This document shows positions 22,175 through 31,551 of a stretch of DNA of 64,000 nt, piece by piece. The number at the start of each line of letters is the position of its first letter. The first letter of the stretch is position 1. The stretch comes from Paramacrobiotus metropolitanus (taxonomy: Eukaryota > Tardigrada > Eutardigrada > Parachela > Macrobiotidae), in contig NW_026570277.1 in the NCBI RefSeq assembly GCF_019649055.1, forward strand, positions 1 through 64,000, in the 5' to 3' direction. Under the pieces are notes generated by a model. The model was not told the origin of the DNA. It saw only the letters and a program-made list of their open reading frames with translations, and did not search any database. A program made the position numbers and the translations under genes.

Positions 22175-23468
22175 GGGGGAAGCTACCTTTAATAAGTATC
22201 ACATGAGAGCACTAACTAAGTACTAAAAAGAAAATACAAGTTTCATGATGCATACGAGACTGCGGTAACTACTGCTCCTTAGGGGTGAACTGCCATTCAC
22301 GCACCCCAATGTTAGGGGGCCAGTTATCTGCCGTGAACATTTTCTCAGACTCACTGGCGTAAGAACCAACACGTGCGAATAAACTATTCTTACGACCATT
22401 TTTAGCAGAATAAAGCGATACAAATCTCACAGCTATCCCCATAGATTCAATGGTTTTCTTGAGATCTTGGCTGTATTCGTCGTTTGATTGGTGTTCCGTT
22501 TGCTCCCGCGGGGGGATGCCATGTAAGCAGTAGTCTTTCGTCTCTTTCTCTTTCTCGACTTTCCCAACGCGCTTGAGAAGCAGTGTCGTCATCACAATGT
22601 CTTCACTGGCGTTAGAAGCTTTCTCTCGTGTACCACGGACCACCTTTCCTTTTTTGGCAACGGTCGCCCATGTTTCTTTGGCACTGGTCTCGACAGGGGG
22701 GCTGTCATCAAAGCAGGGGCGGGCAATCTTGGTGTCAGGGGTTTTCGTGGGCGCGTTGTGACTGCTAGTGGCGGGAGTATTTTCGGCGGGCGTCGGCGCG
22801 GTCGATCGAAAACCAAATGGTTGAGGAGCTAATCGACCAACATCGGCGGTTTTCGGGGTGGGGGTTGCCTGCGTTACTTTCATTGCCTCGACGTCGTTCC
22901 GGAGAACCTGCAGTGCCGCTGTGATATCATCGTACCTTTTCTGGCTTTCTCGTAGCTCTTTCATATGGGCTTCCATCGAAGATATCTCGGCCTTCAAGCG
23001 CTGGTTCTCTTCCACGACCGAGGCAACGATGGTGGGAACTTGCTCTGCGATCGCCTTGATAATCATAGCTGGCACGACTTCGTTAATCAGATCCAAGGCT
23101 GGAGTCAGTGCAGTGTTAGGGTTCTCCTGTACCTCGATAAGATCGTGGACTAAGGCAGGAATCATTTTTCGCATTATCGGTAGTAGTCGGCTGAAGGACC
23201 ATTGGTTAGCTGCTGTGGCATCAGGAAACTGACTGGCAAACGCTTCGATGTGAAATGGGGGGTCTGGTTCGTCGGGGGCTTTGGCTGCCATGTTTGTCAA
23301 ATCTGAACCCCGCAGGCCTTACTTATCTCATGCACAACGATTACTAGTATTCCCAAACAATAATCCAAATATCAGAGAAAGTACTGGAGAAAAATGTAGT
23401 TAAAACAGGCTGTGCATGAATCTTATTAACCATAAGATCTAGACTATGATTCTGCTTCTAGATCTAGA
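22175..23468 (-). mobile_element. ORF1-only (half-LINE) insertion with 11-bp target duplication
   Basis: Flanked by ccgtcggtgtc at 22164-22174 and 23469-23479. Between the copies lies a single minus-strand ORF1-like gene with about 180 bases of 5' leader and 90 bases of 3' trailer. No reverse transcriptase follows, and removing the insert restores the reading frame of the host exon. This looks like a complete non-autonomous LINE derivative moved by another element's machinery, comparable in concept to mammalian HAL1. No poly-A tail is visible. Confidence 0.75.
22269..23291 (-). CDS. LINE ORF1-like protein, 340 residues
   Basis: The true ATG is at 23291 (MAAKAPDEPDPPF). The N-terminal third is helical, with a predicted coiled coil near residues 95-135 (EENQRLKAEISSMEAHMKEL), the trimerisation device of many ORF1 proteins. 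A Pro/Thr/Ser-rich linker follows, then KETWATVAKKGK, the W-x-x-V-x-K-K motif common before the RNA-binding part. The C-terminal 90 residues (YCLHGIPP, VRFVSLYSAKNGRKNSLFAR) resemble an RRM-like fold. ORF1 proteins bind their own RNA and form ribonucleoprotein particles. The frame is intact, so the insertion is fairly young. Confidence 0.7.
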   Translation of the reverse strand: MAAKAPDEPDPPFHIEAFASQFPDATAANQWSFSRLLPIMRKMIPALVHDLIEVQENPNTALTPALDLINEVVPAMIIKAIAEQVPTIVASVVEENQRLKAEISSMEAHMKELRESQKRYDDITAALQVLRNDVEAMKVTQATPTPKTADVGRLAPQPFGFRSTAPTPAENTPATSSHNAPTKTPDTKIARPCFDDSPPVETSAKETWATVAKKGKVVRGTREKASNASEDIVMTTLLLKRVGKVEKEKETKDYCLHGIPPREQTEHQSNDEYSQDLKKTIESMGIAVRFVSLYSAKNGRKNSLFARVGSYASESEKMFTADNWPPNIGVREWQFTPKEQ

Positions 23469-23899
23469 CCGTCGGTGTCTGCTTCTCATCATCATGGTGA
23501 TGGGCATCATGTCGACTATCTTGGCAACGGCCTTAATCGAGATTCTTGGATTTATGCTAACCATATCTACTGGAAAGAGCTGTTCTAAGGCGGACATTTA
23601 CGAAAGTGGTGACAGTTACGATAGCAAGACAGGGTGTCCAGCTGCAACGACCAGCGGCAACGCCATCCTTGGCTGGCTCTTGGCACTGCAAAGTCTTATG
23701 TGGATTTGTAGTTTGGCTCAGTCAATTACTGCGGGAATATTCGCACACAAAATGTCGGAAAGCAGGGAAATCACACAAGTTCAGCCTTTACAGCCTGGCG
23801 CCACTCATCCACCCGGGGAACCGCATCAGTGGGTTCCTTTCGTGGCAGAATAATCAGTGACAACGGCTGGTTGACAAATTCCAGTGAAGGTTAATTTAT

Positions 23900-24670
23900 T
23901 GCCGAGTTTATGATAAAATGTTTGATAACATTGAGGCTGCCGATAAAAACACGCGCATGTTCCGGATCTCAATATTATCATATTATGCAAGCGAAGGCGG
24001 CTTTAATTACGCACAGCAACGTCATGAAGCGACGCTGCATACTGAAATTTAGTAACTTATTAGAATGCACTACTTTTCAGTTAAAAATATTAGCAATACA
24101 GAAATTAAGCATAATAACCAGTCAAAATTACTTACTTATTTATCGAAAACAAGTAAATTTGACTGTTAATAGTGAATTTTGCTTAATTTTTGTGTTGCTA
24201 ATTTCTTAAGTAGAAAACCGGCAATAAATTATCCTTCATTTTAACCTATCTACAGGGCTGTATTTTAGGGACAGCTGATGGGATGTACAGCTCGTGTTTG
24301 TAAGTTGTAAGCGTCAAATATGTGCACAAATTGTTATGGATTTTTGCTTTTTGGCTACGAACTGGAAATGCATGTAACTAATAATTTTATATTTATATTA
24401 GTGGATTATATATCGTCCATAAATAAATCTAAATTAGCCTAGCGCACATCCGCTGCATCCTGTTCCGGTTCGTGTTTTTCCCAAGTCTGATCTGTTGGTT
24501 AACAAAATTTATTAAAGATGAAAGCACACTTAGATGCCCAATAGTGAAGTTAATAGAATTGTATCAGATAAAATTTGTGTAGCGATTCTGTAGCTTAGGA
24601 CGTGCACTTACGGAAGTCCAATGTTCAGCAACGTCTTTATTTGTAGAATGTAGGCACGAAACCATAAAAC
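23900..24670. other. Intergenic, no supported gene
   Basis: AT-rich sequence. A plus frame of 99 codons at 23910-24209 lacks splice support or a recognisable domain. Confidence 0.4.
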
Positions 24671-24673
24671 TTA

Positions 24674-24990
24674 AAATCCGCCAGTCGGCCAACGCCTTAA
24701 AAATACTTTAATGTTACCGCTTCCGGACTCCTCTGGGGGCACTGGAGCCCCGGCTGCTGGGCGGCTGGTGCTCTCGGTGATCGGCTGTGTGCGGTGACCG
24801 TGGGTCAGCAAAAAGCCGGCCGACCGGGGTCGGCGGAAGAGAGCGACCAGTGCCCTGCGCAACCGAAGGCCCCAAACAAAACCCCAAACAATCCAGTAAA
24901 AGGATTGATGCAGCAGTTGGCACGGTTCCACGGATGTATTGGTAGAAATTCCACTGGAAGTGCGTAAAATTCGGCTGTCCTTATCTCGCC
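24674..24990 (-). pseudogene. GPCR TM7 and tail remnant, frameshifted
   Basis: One minus frame reads WNRANCCINPF near 24930, matching the TM7 signature N-x-x-x-NP. One base out of frame, the next stretch reads YWIVWGFVWGLRLRRALVAL then FRRPRS, which would complete NPxxY and the amphipathic helix 8 of a rhodopsin-class receptor. The shift falls in cctttta. A Pro/Ser-rich cytoplasmic tail follows to the stop at 24671. It may be the decayed end of a receptor gene like the one at 0.6-1.3 kb; helix similarity alone could also be chance. Confidence 0.35.
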
Positions 24991-25599
24991 AGAGCAGGCC
25001 CTTGCGTCGCCGATGCGGAAGGGGTGCGTGCTTGATCCTATCGTGGTACGGCAGCGCAATCTGGTCTTTTCATCGTGAAATTCGCTGTTGTGCAGGCTAG
25101 TTAAGCAGACGCTAGCGCACTGTAATCCGGTGCCGTCTCGAATTGGTTCGTCTTTGTGGTTCCCAGGTATAGGTCAGCAAACTCAGCGTTGGCAGTTACT
25201 CCGTCCAAGAGTGGAGGTTAGCTGTAGGTGCCAGAGAAGGGAACCGGTCCCGCTTGACGTCAGACATGGCGAAGTTGTCGCTAGAGACCCGCCTTTTTGT
25301 CGGTGCAGCTATAGCTGATGGCCTGTCATGCTGACCGAACGGAGTGCCGCCGTCGTAGATGCCCTGCTATGCCAGCAAAACGTAGTTGTAGCCGTTGCTG
25401 GAGGCCCCTTTCGTCGGAGAAAGGTGCGGCCCTAGGTGAAAGTCAGCTTTGCCGTCAGAAGTGGTAGAGCCATCGTCGCTGGCTTGATGTTTGCTTCCAG
25501 TTGATGGAGCATAATTGTTGGCTTTTTCGCTTCCGTTCGAGGTGGGTGCAGTCGTCGTTGGTATGCCTGCATGCGGTCCGAGGGAAACGCCGCTGATGC

Positions 25600-27048
25600 T
25601 AGGACGCCTAACTTCCGTTTGAGGAAGGTACAGCCGTCGTTAGGAGGCCAGCTTGCCGTCGGAGGAGGGCGCCGCCGTTGCTAGGGGGTCTGCCTCCCGT
25701 CCGAGGAAAGTGCAACCGCCACTAGAGGTCTGCTTGCCGTCGGATGTAGGCACGCCGAAGGTGGCGGCCTTGTGTGCCGTCCGAGGAAGGTCCAACCGCC
25801 GCTGGGGGTCTGCTTCGCGTCGGATGTAGGCGCACCGAAGGGGGCGGCCTTGTGTGCCGTCCGAGGAAAGTGCAACCGCCGCTGGGGGTCTGTTTGCCGT
25901 CGGAGGTAGGCGCAGCCGAAGTTAATGGCCTTGTGTGCCGTCCGAGGAAGGTGCAACCGCCGCTGAGGGTCTGCTTGCCGTAGGAGGTAGGTGCAGCCGA
26001 AGTTGGTGGCCTTGTGTGCCGTCCGAGGAAGGTGCAACCGCCGCTGGGGGTCTGTTTGCCGTCGGAGGTAGGCGCAGCCGAAGTTGGTGGCCTTGTGTGC
26101 CGTCCGAGGAAGGTGCAACCGCCGCTGGGGGTCTGTTTGCCGTCGGAGGTAGGCGCAGCCGAAGTTGGTGGCCTTGTGTGCCGTCCGAGGAAGGTGCAAC
26201 CGCCGCCGGTGGCCTGCTTGCCGTCGGAGGAGGGCGCCGCCGTGGTTGGGGGCCTGTGCCGTCCGAGGAAGGTGCAGTTTTCGCAGGTGGCCTGCTTGCC
26301 GTCGGAGGAGGGCGCCGCCGTGGTTGGGGGCCTGTGCCGTCCGAGGAAGGTGCAGCCGTCGCCTGTTGCCTGCTTGCCGTCGGAGGAGGGCGCCGCCGTG
26401 ATTGGGGGCCTGTGCCGTCCGAGGAAGGTGCAGCCGTCGCCTGTGGCCTGCTTGCCGTCGGAGGAGTGCGCCGCCGTGGTTGGGGGCCTGTGTCGTCCGA
26501 GGAAGGTGCAGTTTTCGCAGGTGGCCTGCTTGCCGTCGGAGGAGGGCGCCGCCGTGGTTGGGGGCCTGTGCCGTCCGAGGAAGGTGCAGACGTCGCCGGT
26601 GGCCTGCTTGCCGTCGGAGGAGGGCGCCGCCGTGGTTGAGGGCCTGTGCCGTCCGAGGAAGGTGCAGCCGTCGCCAGTGGCCTGCTTGCCGTCGGAGGAG
26701 GGCGCCGCCGTGGTTGGGGGCCTGTGCCGTCCGAGGAAGGTGCAGCCGCCGCCGGTGGCCTGCTTGCCGTCGGAGGAGGGCGCCGCCGTGGTCGGGGGCC
26801 TGTGCCGTCCGAGGAAGGTGCAGCCGTCGCCGGTGGCCTGCTTGCCGTCGGAGGAGGGCGCCGCCGTGGTTGGGGCCTGTGCCGTCCGAGGAAGGTGCAG
26901 CCGTCGCCGGTGGCCTGCTTGCCGTCGGAGGAGGGCGCCGCCGTGGTTGGGGGCCTGTGCCGTCCGAGGAAGGTGCATCCGTCGCCGGTGGCCTGCTTGC
27001 CGTCGGAGGAGGGCGCCGCCGTGGTTAGGGAGCCTGTGCCGTCCATAG
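25600..27048. repeat. Minisatellite: 80/81-bp then 78-bp units, about 17 clear copies
   Basis: The anchor ccgaggaa recurs at 25701, 25781, 25861, 25942, 26023, 26104, 26185, then every 78 bases from 26263 to 26809, followed by 26886 (a 77-base unit) and 26964. The last anchor near 27043 is degenerate. The left part has 80/81-bp units (gccgaag...ggccttgtgtgccgt) and the right part 78-bp units (gagggcgccgccgtggttggg). Decayed copies extend left to about 25300. The array is very GC-rich. Since 81 and 78 are multiples of three, open frames persist through it in several frames on both strands. Confidence 0.95.
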
Positions 27049-27184
27049 CAGGTTCAGCCATAGGTAAAGACCTGCTTACGGTGCTTAGACGGTTCAGCGC
27101 CGTTAGTGGTTCTGCGTCGAACTTCCGTTGGACGTGGCTATTGCGCTGAGTGGTGGTTGATCTTGTCCTCTGTTCGCTGTGCAC
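25922..27184 (-). CDS. Possible repeat protein encoded by the minisatellite
   Basis: Of the competing frames, this minus frame has an ATG at 27184 with 50 residues of non-repeat leader (MHSEQRTRSTTTQRNSHVQR) before the repeats begin. Its unit reads TAAPSSDGKQATGDG CTFLGRHRPP (26 residues), Ser/Thr/Pro-rich and mucin-like. The 77-base unit at 26809-26886 shifts the frame to PQPRRRPPPTASRPPA repeats. No signal peptide, splice-bounded end or domain supports it. It may be a true repetitive protein, or only a by-product of unit length. Confidence 0.2.
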   Translation of the reverse strand: MHSEQRTRSTTTQRNSHVQRKFDAEPLTALNRLSTVSRSLPMAEPAMDGTGSLTTAAPSSDGKQATGDGCTFLGRHRPPTTAAPSSDGKQATGDGCTFLGRHRPQPRRRPPPTASRPPATAAPSSDGTGPRPRRRPPPTASRPPAAAAPSSDGTGPQPRRRPPPTASRPLATAAPSSDGTGPQPRRRPPPTASRPPATSAPSSDGTGPQPRRRPPPTASRPPAKTAPSSDDTGPQPRRRTPPTASRPQATAAPSSDGTGPQSRRRPPPTASRQQATAAPSSDGTGPQPRRRPPPTASRPPAKTAPSSDGTGPQPRRRPPPTASRPPAAVAPSSDGTQGHQLRLRLPPTANRPPAAVAPSSDGTQGHQLRLRLPPTANRPPAAVAPSSDGTQGHQLRLHLPPTASRPSAAVAPSSDGTQGH

Positions 27185-27189
27185 TGGAC

Positions 27190-28220
27190 TGATGGCTCTC
27201 TTTAGGGTCGCTTAATGAGAGTGGCGTTCAAGAACTTCCACGAGCACGAGCTGTCTCCTTAGCTCTGTCGGATAAGGCGCGGATTCAGATTACGCAGATG
27301 ATAACAGAATCATTCTAGCTAGCGCTGAATGAGCCATCGCACAAATGGCAGCAGGTAGAGACTAGTCAGTTGCGCAGTGATCAGCTAGATAGCCGCGAGC
27401 CCGCGACCGCAGATGAACAGCAAAGAAGGCTGGCGTGCGGAACACCTCGAAGTCCAAAATCCAAGGTGTGTTGATCAAGGAAGATCTCGCTTCCAAGGGA
27501 AAAACAGAAGAAAAGAACAGAGATCACTCGCGCGCACACGAACTCGAAGGAGCAGACTCAGAAACAAACAGCAATGCAGAAATGCAGAATCAGTGCGAGC
27601 GCACGAATAGTGCCAAGCGCAAACAGCATGCCCGTGCAAGACGGCGGCCGCTTTGATCTAAGCGCCACGGCGACGCGCACCGCCACCAACAGACTCACGT
27701 AACTTGCTACACATGGGGAGAGGAGAAAGCGGGAGCGCATGTCCTCCAGCTAACATTAACATCAATTAACTCGTTAATTGTCATTTAACATTATGATCAT
27801 ATCTTATTGTTTGATACTGTATGATCATATGGTATCTGTAGCAGCAGCGCATCCAATACGCATACCTATATCGTCAACGTTGGGTTAAAACAGAGAAAGC
27901 GCGTGTACATATGTGTCATTCGAAACGAAAAATCTCCAAGTCTGTTGGAAATTTTTTAATCCAACCTAAATAATTTTACAGTACTTAGAGATTTTTGTTG
28001 TCTTACGACACTCGTACTATTAAGGTGGCGTTCGGGTGGTATCAGGCTGTCTGAATCGGTAATTGTTTAATTATTAAAACTCCACTATTTTTGGCAAAAC
28101 CAACAAGAGATTACATAATAAAAGGCAAAAATGAATTTTTGAGATCCAGAAAAATTGCAGTTATTCTCACAAGCATTTTGCCGGTTGAAAATGATGAAAT
28201 TATCTTATCGTTTTTGTGCG
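27190..28220. other. Intergenic, no supported gene
   Basis: The left half is Arg/Lys/Glu-codon rich on the plus strand without an exon structure. The right half is AT-rich and probably includes the 3' flank of the kinase-Kelch gene that ends at 28225. Confidence 0.4.
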
Positions 28221-28224
28221 TTAA

Positions 28225-30628
28225 TTATCTCGTCAACCGGAAGCACGCACTATCTATCAGTTTCTTGTTCAGATAACATCGCTTGTCCAGATTCTCGAGC
28301 GACGCTTCTTCCCAAATATTCGTTTCCGGGTTATAAACCTCCATGGTTTGTGCCAGATCACCCTCCTCACCAGATGGATCGCTTTGAGTACAACCACCGA
28401 AAACGTACAGGCGCCCATCCGAAACAAAAGCTCCGTGCTTCTGTCTTGGTCGCCGCAGGTTGGCGATCGGTTCCAGTTCCAGGCTGGCACTGTCAATTCG
28501 TACACAGGTATCCAGAATTTTTCCCGCCACATGCATTCCGCCCGTAATGTACACGTGATTCTCCATAACAGCGCAAGCATAATCCAACCGCTGGTGCTCA
28601 GCGGGCATTTCGCGTACGAACTCCCATTCGCCAGTAGAGGCGTTGATTATTATGCATAATGCCGTGTTCAGGATGAAGATGCTTTGTCCGTCGTTAACCA
28701 CGGCCATAGTCGGAGCATTCCTGCAGAAGACTATCATCATTTCCCTTGCAAAGTTCAGTTTTGGTGGCCTGTAAATTACAGCATTGGATCACGAAACGGT
28801 ACTCGATTCAGAACAGTAATACACCTCAGGACCAAAAAAGTACTGTAGAACGGCCAAAAATAGTGTTATTGCTTTAGTCGTTGATTTGTATATTAATAAT
28901 CTAACTCACAGTTCACAGATGTCACTCTCGTTGGCGCCTTCCTGTGTGATTAAAACAGTAAAAGACTGCTCCAAGACGATGTTATCCCCGTCAACGGCCG
29001 CTACATTCAAGAGTCTGTGCTGTTCATTCAAATTCGGGGTTTCGAAGGAATAAATCCTGTTCCCAATTGCCATCGGTGTTCGGTACCACGCTTTGACTGC
29101 GAAGTTAGCGTTAAGAATGGACCATTTCCCCGTCAGGATATCTATCGCCATGATGTACACAGATTCTTTAGTAAATTTTCCGCACACTTTCACTTGAAAG
29201 AATAAACGGCTTCCCATTACGACGTACGAAGAAAGAACATGGCAATCCGAATGCGGGTGTCCCGGAAGTTGAACTTCACGAAGCTTTTTGGCAACTGGGT
29301 CGTATAACTGTAATACAGTGAATGTCAGGCGTTCCGAACCTGGATAGTTAACCCCGGTTCCGTACAGCTTATGGATAAATAAAAGCTTTTCATGCTTATT
29401 TAACCAGAGATTGTTTATTCTGGAGAGATTATTCCGGCAAATGCAGTCTTGATCATCTTCCGTCCATGGCGTGAACGTATAATTTGGACACAATTCCCAT
29501 GCGATTTTTATTAAAGCACTTTTAAGGTATGCTGCCGTTAAGCGACGGTTGCTGTCAACAAACAACTCGTGCACTAGAAGTTCACGGAAATTCGACGGTA
29601 CCCGCTCGTTGACATATGGTGCTGCTCCATTCATCACGTTCATCGCAAACACGTTGTCATTGGTACGTTGCTGAATATGACAGTAATGTGCAACCGAAGA
29701 ACCTTCCGCTGTTGGAACAACCATATGCAGTACTTGCTTATCAGCACCGTAGCTACAGTTCAACAGCTCGTGAAGGATGCATCCGAAACTCCAGATATCC
29801 GTCGCGCGACCCGGCGAAGCGGTCGGCACATCGCCAAATTTCCTCAGCATTTCCGGTGACATGTAGCGAATACTGCCGCGGAGTGTCGGGATATCGTAGG
29901 AGCTGGTGACGGTGTGGTGCATCTGGGTGAAATCGTCCAGATCGCCAATTAATACCCGGTCATGGTTTGCATGGCAGTGGCGCAGGATGTTCGCCGGTTT
30001 CAAATCACCGTGGATTATCTTGTGCTCGTGGAGGAATTCCAATCCGCTACATATTTGCAAAGCGTAGCAGAGCAATTTCGTTGGACGGAGAAATTCCGTT
30101 CCCTGGTGCGCTGTGCGTACTTTACTGAGGAGATTCGCCAAATCGCCGCCTGCGAGGAGACGTTAAAGAAAATAGCACTTTAAAACGTAGGGCAGGCAAA
30201 CAATGCCAAAATGAAAAATGGGCAAATCGGCTAAGCAGTGTGCGAGTTAAAAATCGGCACTAGTAAACATTTCCGTCTTATATTGTATGCATACCGTTGC
30301 AGTACTCCATTAAGAACTCCACAGACGCTCCCCCTGTCGATGTATTGATCGATATTTTGTGGTAGTTGAGCAAATGGCTGTGTCGAATAGTAAGCAGTTT
30401 AGTCCACCTATCGCGCAGTCTTCTCCAGCTGTCCGCATTACTGTAGTGATCGGATTCCCGGTACAAATGCGTCACTTTCACCGCAACTGCAGTTGCTCCA
30501 ATATCACCACCAGATCCCGTAATATTCCCTCGGTAGACAATGCCAAACCTTCCTCTCGCAATGAACGCGGTGCTATCATACTGATACATGCAACTGCTTC
30601 CCAATGTATCGCTTTCAGGTGCTTCCAT
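28225..30628 (-). CDS. Protein kinase fused to Kelch region (copy A), 705 residues
   Basis: Three minus-strand exons, 30295-30628, 28910-30149 and 28225-28768, join in phase through 145- and 141-nt introns (AACG before GTATGC; ctcctcgcag; GAACT before GTGAGT; aatttacag). Residues 1-300 form a Ser/Thr-type kinase domain: glycine loop ARGRFGIVY, ATP-site lysine AVKVTH, catalytic loop HGDLKPAN, GDLDD in the DFG place, MSPEML for APE, DIWSFGC in helix F. HRD is HGD and DFG is DLD, but the catalytic Asp, Asn and metal-binding Asp remain, so activity is possible. From about residue 400, Kelch-type blades appear (VYITGGMHVAGKILDTCVRI, LYVFGGC...MEVYNPETNIWEE). Probably a cytosolic kinase whose propeller selects partners. 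A tandem paralogue lies 0.9 kb upstream. Confidence 0.85.
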
Positions 30629-30639
30629 AACGTATAGTA

Positions 30640-31550
30640 TGATTAAACAGGAGCGTGTTTAGCTATTGCGAAATGCCATACGCAGGTAAACGACACTTTG
30701 GAGCCGTGTACTTATAATACATTAGATAATGTTTATGATTAATTTTATCAATCTCAAGTTGAGATTCTCAACTGCGCAAGGTACGCGTACCTGTGAAAAC
30801 ATACTCTCAAGTCTAGTCAGCAGATAACCAACTGTGGTACCCTTACAGCCACTGCAGTGCACGTAAGCTCGTAAACTGTTTAATACTGGTTCGTTTGTAC
30901 TGATCAGCTGCTGTTTGTATGTACCCCGTGTTTCACGTAAAAATACTAGTACATGCACACATGTGACAACTTGCCTTGATACTGAACGGTTCGTGTCGTC
31001 GAGGATACAGTAAGTGCGCAAGCGCTTTGAAATTATTAATAGCCTGACAGTGCATGCAGAAATTTACACGCCGGTCAACGTGCAATATTTCACTAGTCGT
31101 GCATTATTAAATTTGACTGTTTTTGTCGTCGGCAAACCAAGAGTTGCCGAATACATATTTAACACAACGAATTAGCGTTAAAAACTGGAGAAGATAGAGC
31201 CTAAATTTAGAACAGCAAACAGCAGATTAAGAAGAGATTTTTACTATTCGACCGGCTAAAAAATTATCAAGGGTATTTTAAAACCTCACTATTTTTACGT
31301 AATAAATTAAATATTACTACTCTGTAAGCGTTGCTGAATTCTGTGAATAAGCGTACATAGCTACTGTTTTTCCAAACTGAAATTAGAAGTACTTCGAAAA
31401 GACAAAGTGTTGTCAAACAATTAAAACGTCTTCTGCCTTGTTCCTAAGCTCATTAATGCTTTATTATGTTTCATTAAATTATGTCGTACAGGATCTTACA
31501 AACTTGAAAGAAGAGCACCAATCAAAAACAGAACCATTTTTAATTTTAGA
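30640..31550. other. Spacer between the two kinase-Kelch genes
   Basis: No coding exon seen. It must contain the promoter of copy A and the transcript end of copy B. No clear TATA-initiator pair was recognised. Confidence 0.4.
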
Positions 31551-31551
31551 G

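Larger units (their letters stand above)
21823..23853 (+). pseudogene. MS4A-like four-pass membrane gene, split by a LINE insertion
   Basis: Exon 1 (21823-21934) starts MASPPTVTALPEYQKLVPVY and contains TM1 (GIFQVLFGAVMILTDII). It joins through GTAAGT and atattttacag to exon 2 at 22022, which encodes TM2 (SAFFSGFFYILTG) and the GIAAGQPLTN hinge typical of MS4A proteins. An in-frame TAA at 22114-22116 lies between those two segments. At 22174 a 1.3-kb ORF1-only retroelement interrupts the coding exon. The same frame resumes after the duplicated 11-base target at 23469-23479 with LLLIIMVMGIMSTILATA (TM3) and LQSLMWICSLAQSITAGI (TM4), ending at 23853. Either the stop or the insertion would abolish the protein, so this is a pseudogene. 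Confidence 0.75.

Noticed and set aside
26014-27048. 344-codon plus frame across the minisatellite
   Set aside because: Its openness follows from unit lengths divisible by three. It has no start context, signal or unique flanking sequence.
27413-27656. Arg/Lys/Glu-rich plus frames
   Set aside because: Two overlapping frames share the same bias, so it reflects base composition rather than coding.
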